Origin: Caryophanales bacterium
GTDB taxonomy: Bacteria > Bacillota > Bacilli > Exiguobacteriales > Exiguobacteriaceae
Direction: 5' to 3'
Assembly: GCA_902363455.1 (NCBI GenBank)
Contig: CABJAC010000001.1
Coordinates: 1,054,001-1,118,000, forward strand
Length of the DNA: 64,000 bases
Each line of letters begins with the position of its first letter. Position 1 is the first letter of the stretch. The position numbers and the translations under genes were made by a program. The notes under the pieces are model-generated. The model ran no database searches and had not been told where the DNA came from. It saw nothing but the letters and a program-made list of their open reading frames with translations. Positions 59,107 to 64,000 of the stretch are shown here, piece after piece.

Positions 59107-60378
59107 GTGAGACTGGAAACGACGACTTACTTAGTAGACAAGTTTTCTGCTGTCCGCAATCAAACCTTAGCATTGATCGAACCGCTCGAACCGGAGGATT
59201 TTATTATTCAAGCCAGCCCGGATGTCAGCCCGCCGAAATGGCATATCGCACATACCACATGGTTTTTTGAGCGAATGATTCTCCAGGAATATGATGACCA
59301 GTATACGGTGTTTCATCCAAAGTATAACTATTTGTTCAATTCCTACTATAATTCGATTGGACCTTACCAACCACGTCATCAACGAGGTGTTCTGTCTCGG
59401 CCGACCGTTGAGGAAATACTTGCTTACCGAATGCATGTTGACAAAGCAATCTTGTCCCTGTTGCAACAAAAGCGAGAAACACTCGTTCAGCAAAAACTGG
59501 AGCAACTGATTGAAATGGGGCTGCAACATGAACAGCAACATCAGGAATTAATCCTAATGGACGTTAAGTACAACTTTTTCGTCAACCCCTTACTGCCTGC
59601 TTATCAAAATAAAACAGAATCTGAACGTACTCTGGACGTTGACGGTTCACCAACATTTAAACGGTTTGAAGGGGGACTCGTTGAAATCGGTCATGATGGT
59701 CAAGGGTTTGCCTTTGATAATGAAAATCCAGTCCACAAAACCTGGCTCAACCCGTTTGAGTTGGCAAGCCGACCGGTCACCAATCGTGAGTTTCTGGCAT
59801 TCGTCGAAGCAGGCGGGTATGAACAGTCGGAGCATTGGTTGTCTGACGGGTTTCATGTCGTTAATCAACAAAGCTGGAAAGCACCTTTGTACTGGATGAA
59901 AAACGAACAGGGTGAGTGGTCCGTCTTTACCTTAAACGGAATCAAACCGTTATCTTTAGACGAACCTGTTTGTCATGTCAGTTTTTACGAAGCGGATGCC
60001 TACAGCCGCTGGTATGGAAAACGATTACCGACCGAGACGGAATGGGAGTACGTCGGACGGCAGGTTGAACAACGGGGGAATCTGATGGGAGAAGGGTCCT
60101 ACCATCCTCGACCTGTCAGTTCCGATCTGCAAGAGATGACCGGCATGTTCGGTGATGTCTGGGAATGGACTGCGAGTGCCTATGCACCGTATCCGGGAAA
60201 TCGGCCGCTTGAAGGGGCGTTAGGGGAATACAATGCAAAATTCATGTGTAACCAGATGGTGTTGCGAGGAGGCGCATGTGTGACGCCGGATGATCATATC
60301 CGCGAGACGTACCGTAACTTCTTTCCTCCGGATAAACGTTGGCAGTTCAGTGGTTTTCGGTTGGCAGGTGACCTTTAA
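59107..60378 (+). CDS. egtB: Ergothioneine biosynthesis iron enzyme EgtB
   Basis: The 423-residue protein has a DinB-like N-terminal domain and an FGE-sulfatase C-terminal domain, the EgtB layout. Iron ligands are His141, His145 and Glu147 of the HX3HXE motif (LQHEQQHQE), and a conserved WHIAHTTWFFE (His46/His49) lies near the start. The C-terminal domain has FELASRPVTNREF near residue 215, VSFYEADAYSRWYGKRLPTETEWEY near 290 and FGDVWEWTASAY near 345. It joins a thiol (cysteine or gamma-glutamylcysteine) to trimethylhistidine as a sulfoxide with O2. GTG 59107 has AAAGGAG nine bases upstream. The egtD start immediately follows its stop. Confidence 0.93.
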   Translation: MRLETTTYLVDKFSAVRNQTLALIEPLEPEDFIIQASPDVSPPKWHIAHTTWFFERMILQEYDDQYTVFHPKYNYLFNSYYNSIGPYQPRHQRGVLSRPTVEEILAYRMHVDKAILSLLQQKRETLVQQKLEQLIEMGLQHEQQHQELILMDVKYNFFVNPLLPAYQNKTESERTLDVDGSPTFKRFEGGLVEIGHDGQGFAFDNENPVHKTWLNPFELASRPVTNREFLAFVEAGGYEQSEHWLSDGFHVVNQQSWKAPLYWMKNEQGEWSVFTLNGIKPLSLDEPVCHVSFYEADAYSRWYGKRLPTETEWEYVGRQVEQRGNLMGEGSYHPRPVSSDLQEMTGMFGDVWEWTASAYAPYPGNRPLEGALGEYNAKFMCNQMVLRGGACVTPDDHIRETYRNFFPPDKRWQFSGFRLAGDL

Positions 60379-61335
60379 ATGAGTCAGCAGGTCAAAAGTT
60401 ATGACATGTATACGAAGCAACACAATATGCGTCAGGAAGTGTTGTCCGGGTTATCGCAAGACAAGAAGACACTTCAGGCAAAATACTTTTATGACCAAAG
60501 AGGGTCTGAATTATTCAAACAAATTACACGACAACCGGAATACTATTTGACGAGAACGGAACTCGAGATTTTATCGCAGCATCAAGTGGCGATTGCCGAT
60601 TGTATCGGACCGGTCCATACGCTGATTGAGTATGGAAGCGGCAGCAGTCGGAAAATCAAAAGTCTGCTCAGCTCATTGCATCAGTTGGAGGCATATATGC
60701 CAATTGATATTTCCAAAGAGTTTTTGATTCAATCGGCGCATCAACTTTCGCAGGACTACCCGACTTTGGATATCAAAGCCGTATGTGGTGATTATTCGAC
60801 GCCGCTGGTCCTGCCGATTGAAGACAAGCTGAAAAAAGTGATTTTCTTTCCCGGGTCAACCATCGGCAATTTTGATCCCGACGAGGCGGCTGCTTTTTTG
60901 AGTCGTTCGTGTCAACTGCTGGAAAAGGGTGACGGATTTTTGATCGGTATTGATACGAAAAAAGCGGCAAGTGTTCTCGACGAAGCCTATAACGATCAGG
61001 CGGGTGTGACGGCACAGTTCAATTTGAACATTTTACAGCATATCAATGAATCACTGGACGGAACATTTGACCTGATAAGGTTCGAACATGTTGCGTTTTA
61101 TAATGAGGCGCTTGGCCGGATTGAGATGCATCTGAGGAGTCGGGTCGATCAACTGGTGACCGTCGCGGGTCTGACGTTTAGTTTTAAACAAGGTGAAACC
61201 ATCCATACGGAAAATTCCTATAAGTACAGTGTGGATGACTTTCAAGTGTTGGCCAGACAAAATGGATTTACTCCGGTCACATATTTTACGGATCGAAACC
61301 AATATTTTAGTGTCCATTATTTAGAAAAGGCATGA
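60379..61335 (+). CDS. egtD: L-histidine N-alpha-methyltransferase EgtD
   Basis: The 318-residue protein has the EgtD (DUF2260-like) pattern: KYFYDQRGSELFKQITRQPEYYLTRTE near residue 36, the SAM site LIEYGSGSSRKIKSLL near 76, the YMPIDIS motif near 98, FFPGSTIGNFDPDEA near 150 and a histidine-site SYKYSVDDF near 280. It trimethylates histidine to hercynine, the substrate of EgtB. It starts directly after the egtB stop codon, so the two are one operon. No separate ribosome site is obvious except inside egtB. Confidence 0.94.
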   Translation: MSQQVKSYDMYTKQHNMRQEVLSGLSQDKKTLQAKYFYDQRGSELFKQITRQPEYYLTRTELEILSQHQVAIADCIGPVHTLIEYGSGSSRKIKSLLSSLHQLEAYMPIDISKEFLIQSAHQLSQDYPTLDIKAVCGDYSTPLVLPIEDKLKKVIFFPGSTIGNFDPDEAAAFLSRSCQLLEKGDGFLIGIDTKKAASVLDEAYNDQAGVTAQFNLNILQHINESLDGTFDLIRFEHVAFYNEALGRIEMHLRSRVDQLVTVAGLTFSFKQGETIHTENSYKYSVDDFQVLARQNGFTPVTYFTDRNQYFSVHYLEKA

Positions 61336-61346
61336 CGACAAAGAAA

Positions 61347-61378
61347 CGACCATCCGATGGCGGATGGTCGTTTCTTCG
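61347..61378. terminator. Bidirectional terminator
   Basis: GAAACGACCATCCG and CGGATGGTCGTTTC form a perfect 14-bp stem around ATGG, between egtD and the convergent CsaA-like gene. T runs are short on both sides. Confidence 0.85.
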
Positions 61379-61723
61379 TCAGGTCAGTCGGCTTCCGTCC
61401 GGAATCGGGTGTTCCGGGCAGACCAACACGGGCATGAGCTGATCGAGAGAACCTAACTCGAGAATCCGACCGGATGAGCCGACGACGAGTCCCGGGACGT
61501 TCAGAGCGACAAGTGCTTGTTTGCCGATGATTTCTTCGTATTCAAAACGTGTTTCTTTCCAATCGAGGAACAAGGACTGTTGAAATTCTAGGAAATCGAT
61601 CAGCAGTAACAGTAAAGCGGGTTCTTCGTCCGAAGTCCGAAGTGAACGAATTGTACCGACACGAATGTCGAGGGATTCCAGCTGATCAAGATTCACAAAA
61701 GGTTTAATCGGATGCACATTCAA
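61379..61723 (-). CDS. csaA: CsaA-like tRNA-binding-fold protein
   Basis: The 114-residue protein has the oligonucleotide-binding EMAP-II/CsaA fold: LDQLESLDIRVGTIRSL near residue 12, IGKQALVALNVPGLVVG near 68, RILELGSLDQLMPVLVCPEHPIPDGSRL at the end. CsaA is a dimeric chaperone-like protein with tRNA-binding homology and a link to protein secretion. The middle part (DFLEFQQSLFLDWKET) departs from classical CsaA, so it may be a relative. AAAGGAG lies before the ATG. It is a single-gene unit. Confidence 0.78.
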   Translation of the reverse strand: MNVHPIKPFVNLDQLESLDIRVGTIRSLRTSDEEPALLLLLIDFLEFQQSLFLDWKETRFEYEEIIGKQALVALNVPGLVVGSSGRILELGSLDQLMPVLVCPEHPIPDGSRLT

Positions 61724-61814
61724 CTCTCCTTTAATATCTCGAATTAAGAACGTTTGTTCTTGTTTATTAGCGGGTATAGACTATCAAGAAGGTAAAAGTT
61801 CGTTTGTTGTTCGC

Positions 61815-62915
61815 TCATTGCGGTAAATAATCCTCCAGATTGATATCGAGTTCTTGTCCTAACGCTAACTTCGCTAATTCACGCCCCAGATAAGGACCAA
61901 TCGTTAAGCCGGAGGCTCCAAGTCCGTTTGCGACCAATACATTCGGATGAGTCGCGAGTCGTCCGATGATCGGTAAGGAATTACTGGTATAAGGACGAAG
62001 TCCGACACGCATCTCATTGATTTTCGAGTCTTCCAGTGCAGGGGCAACCGGCAAGGCACGTGTCAATAAAGCATGCATGCCCTTGACGGTTGGTTGGAGG
62101 TTATAGTCAAGCTGCTTCTCATGCGTGGAGCCGAGTGCCAATTTTCCATCCTCGATCGATACAAGGTACAGTCCACGTTGCCCCATGATGACAGGCCATT
62201 GTTCTGTCTGTTCCGCTGTGATGTCCAGATGGAGAATCTGCCCTTTTTCAGGACGGATGTCAAGTTCAAGATGCAACGGTTCCAATAACTCATTGACCCA
62301 GACTCCTGCCGTCAAGATGATCTGCTCCGCGTAATGCATTTCATCCTCAATTCGGACACCTTTCACTTGACCGTCCACAACGATTAACGAGGCATCTGCT
62401 TCAACCACCTTCGCCTGCTGTTTGAGGGCGCCACGTTCTAGTGCAGCGCGTAACGCACGTCCGTCAACTCGTGCTCCGCCGGAAACGAATAATGCATCCT
62501 CGACATATTCAATCAACGGAAACATCTGTTGCACGCGATCAGCGGTCAAACGCTCGATTTGCTGGATCGCCGGCGCCTCGGGAAAACGATTTTCAGCAAT
62601 GACCTGCATTTTTTCGATTTTTGATGTTTCGTGTAAAGCGATGGCGCCTACTTTTTGATAGCCGGTCGTCGTCTCACCAAGTGCCTCGAGTTCCGGAATC
62701 AAGGTGTCATAATAATGAGCACCGTTATTGGCTAACCGATACCAAGCCTTGTTCCGACGTTGCGTCATCCAAGGACAAATGATTCCGGCTGCGACGTGCG
62801 TGGCACGACCCACTTCTTTCCGGTCCACCAACAAGACGGATGCTCCTTCTTTCGCTAAATGATACGCGGTTGAGGTGCCGAGAATACCTGCCCCGATCAC
62901 GATATGGCTGTACAT
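61815..62915 (-). CDS. FAD-dependent amino-acid/sarcosine oxidase-like oxidoreductase
   Basis: The 366-residue protein is of the DAO family: the FAD site HIVIGAGILGTSTAYHLAKEG lies at the N-terminus, VARATH-type residues follow (GRATHVAAGIICPWM), and the substrate side has LRPYTSNSLPIIG near residue 305 and NGLGASGLTIGPYLG near 335. Bacillus YurR is a likely relative. It would oxidise an amine such as a D-amino acid or N-methyl amino acid, but the substrate is unknown. I start at ATG 62915, where the fold begins; the frame extends to 63011. ATG 62924 is a possible alternative, as the ribosome site is weak. Confidence 0.82.
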   Translation of the reverse strand: MYSHIVIGAGILGTSTAYHLAKEGASVLLVDRKEVGRATHVAAGIICPWMTQRRNKAWYRLANNGAHYYDTLIPELEALGETTTGYQKVGAIALHETSKIEKMQVIAENRFPEAPAIQQIERLTADRVQQMFPLIEYVEDALFVSGGARVDGRALRAALERGALKQQAKVVEADASLIVVDGQVKGVRIEDEMHYAEQIILTAGVWVNELLEPLHLELDIRPEKGQILHLDITAEQTEQWPVIMGQRGLYLVSIEDGKLALGSTHEKQLDYNLQPTVKGMHALLTRALPVAPALEDSKINEMRVGLRPYTSNSLPIIGRLATHPNVLVANGLGASGLTIGPYLGRELAKLALGQELDINLEDYLPQ

Positions 62916-63193
62916 GTTTTTCATCTCATTTCTAAAATAATCTAGTTCAAGTGTAAAGAAAAAAACGGCAAAGAACAAATACGAATGAGTAGCTGAAAAC
63001 AGCACATTCAAATATGGGGAATGATGGGAAAATAAAACTTTTTATCAGAATGTTTCGTATACTCAATATAAACCTACATTTCACACGAAATTTACGGTTA
63101 GAAGTTGCCTAATTCGGAAAGATACCCTTATAGGCATCACGTCCCGACATCATCGACTTGAGCATGGAGTCACCATTGAAGGAGGGGAAGGCA

Positions 63194-63742
63194 ATGAACA
63201 TTAGTCGCGCCATTGTACGCAAACGCTACACGGATCACACTTTGTTTTATTCTGCCATCCTAACTTGGAAGTTGCTTTTCTTCCTGCCCTTACTCATGTA
63301 CGTCAATAGTGGGTCGGACCATGTTTTTCGTCTTTATTTTGTTCCTTATTTGACGGTCATTGTTTTATTTCGTGTCATGACCTACTTTGCCACGTATAAA
63401 GCTTCCTTTATGGAAATGACCGAGATGGGCTTATCTGTGTTCCTGATCATCGCAGATTTCTACTTGGTTGCGTTATTTGATATTCCATTACCGTTTGGGA
63501 TGGTCATCATGTTGTTATCAATCTTGCATTTTACTGCTGCGTTCAGTCGTTTTCGTTGGTTTCGTCGTCGGCTTTGGCTCAACCGTCATTTGGAGATCTT
63601 GAATTTTCTGACCGATCATGGTGAGACGCCGATCAAGATTGCCGTGGTATCTGAAGACGAGATGCTTGTGACGACAAAAAGCGGCAAAGAGTTCACGTAC
63701 CGTCATGTTTACTGGAACGGCTTTTACTTCGAACGCGGATAA
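63194..63742 (+). CDS. Membrane protein of unknown function, 182 aa
   Basis: The protein has four hydrophobic segments (residues about 20-37, 45-65, 78-95 and 98-118) followed by a basic cluster (FRWFRRRLWLNR) and a soluble C-terminal domain of about 55 residues with beta-like stretches (IKIAVVSEDEMLVTTKSGKEFTYRHVYW). I recognise no family. ATG 63194 has GGAGG eight bases upstream; an upstream ATG at 63158 has none. It is a single-gene unit ending in a terminator. Confidence 0.72.
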   Translation: MNISRAIVRKRYTDHTLFYSAILTWKLLFFLPLLMYVNSGSDHVFRLYFVPYLTVIVLFRVMTYFATYKASFMEMTEMGLSVFLIIADFYLVALFDIPLPFGMVIMLLSILHFTAAFSRFRWFRRRLWLNRHLEILNFLTDHGETPIKIAVVSEDEMLVTTKSGKEFTYRHVYWNGFYFERG

Positions 63743-63744
63743 AA

Positions 63745-63782
63745 TAAAAAGACTGTAGACTCAGCGCTACAGTCTTTTTTTG
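63745..63782 (+). terminator. Intrinsic terminator
   Basis: AAAAGACTGTAG and CTACAGTCTTTT form a 12-bp stem, followed by further T. Confidence 0.92.
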
Positions 63783-63845
63783 ATGGAAAAGGCATCGATT
63801 GTTTGCGATACTGAAGGCACAGTAACGAAAAGTAGGTGAACGTTT

Positions 63846-64000
63846 ATGATACGTTGTCTTCTTGTGACGACCAATCATCAAGTTTTAGTGGATACGCATT
63901 TGAATCGACTGCACGAACCAAATATCAAATGGTATTTTGTTGATTTTGACCAACCGACGGAGCATGAGAAACAACAGCTGGTGTCGGCATTTGATTTTCA
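63846..64000 (+). CDS. CorA-like divalent-cation transporter, N-terminus only
   Basis: The frame starts at ATG 63846 after AGGTGA and runs off the right edge; about 51 residues are visible. The segment WYFVDFDQPTEHEKQQLVSAFDF resembles the conserved start of CorA Mg2+ transporters (a W-DL--PT-EE--L pattern). The membrane part and the GMN motif lie outside the window, so the call is tentative. Confidence 0.6.
   Translation, partial: MIRCLLVTTNHQVLVDTHLNRLHEPNIKWYFVDFDQPTEHEKQQLVSAFDF

Noticed and set aside
1..64000. CRISPR array, prophage or classical defence island
   Set aside because: No regularly spaced short repeats, phage structural genes or restriction/Cas-like genes were found; the only repeat array is the cold-shock triplication.

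Overview
The window looks like a chromosomal segment of a low-to-mid GC, aerobic, probably cold-tolerant Bacillota, most consistent with the genus Exiguobacterium. This is inferred from gene content and Bacillus-type regulatory signals (strong GGAGG ribosome sites, CodY-, cre- and PurR-like boxes, intrinsic terminators); no 16S rRNA gene is present to prove it. Most genes are housekeeping, with short accessory patches.

Layout. 1-9.7 kb: a c-di-GMP signalling protein cut by the left edge, folA-thyA, an oligo-1,6-glucosidase behind two operator-like sites, a PilZ protein, a queuosine-precursor transporter, an acetyltransferase, a coiled-coil protein, an RsmJ-like methyltransferase and putP. 10-18 kb: a PatB/MalY lyase, a tRNA-Thr(GGU), two tandem PlcR-like regulators with no visible peptide gene, an azoreductase, a GGDEF/EAL protein with a degenerate GGDEF motif, and an amino-acid importer without its own ATPase. 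18-24 kb: glutamate synthase gltAB, then a decayed IS3-type remnant. 24.7-31 kb: an unknown protein, a DksA/TraR-type zinc-finger protein, aldehyde dehydrogenase plus DUF779, an S66 peptidase, an AbrB-like protein, an alpha/beta hydrolase and tRNA-Leu(CAG). 31-40 kb: a complete three-gene amino-acid ABC importer, odhAB behind a perfect cre match, a secreted glycerophosphodiesterase and NsrR. 39.7-45.5 kb: the complete seven-gene Mrp Na+/H+ antiporter operon on the minus strand, with an attenuator-like hairpin in its leader.

46-64 kb: a tnpB-only IS605-type element, an intergenic region with an 18-bp palindrome and a 20-bp hairpin that may encode a small RNA, a YebC/YeeI regulator, a cyclomaltodextrinase gene broken by one in-frame TAG, a serC-serA-DUF1015 operon with a CodY box, three cold-shock genes in a 402-bp tandem repeat, a protein resembling only region 2 of an ECF sigma factor, an acetyltransferase whose ribosome site and start codon are duplicated, a frameshifted Nudix gene, guaC with PurR-like boxes, an egtB-egtD ergothioneine gene pair, a CsaA-like protein, an FAD oxidoreductase, a membrane protein and the start of a CorA-like gene.

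Themes: nitrogen and carbon flow (gltAB, odhAB, serCA, amino-acid importers) under apparent CodY/CcpA control; ion and osmotic homeostasis (Mrp, PutP); redox and nitrosative stress (NsrR, azoreductase, EgtBD); cold shock; c-di-GMP signalling. I found no CRISPR array, prophage or classical defence island. The most unusual items are the EgtBD pair, the orphan PlcR-like duo beside an atypical tRNA-Thr, the putative operator-controlled small RNA at 47.9-48.1 kb, the region-2-only sigma-like protein and the duplicated translation start.
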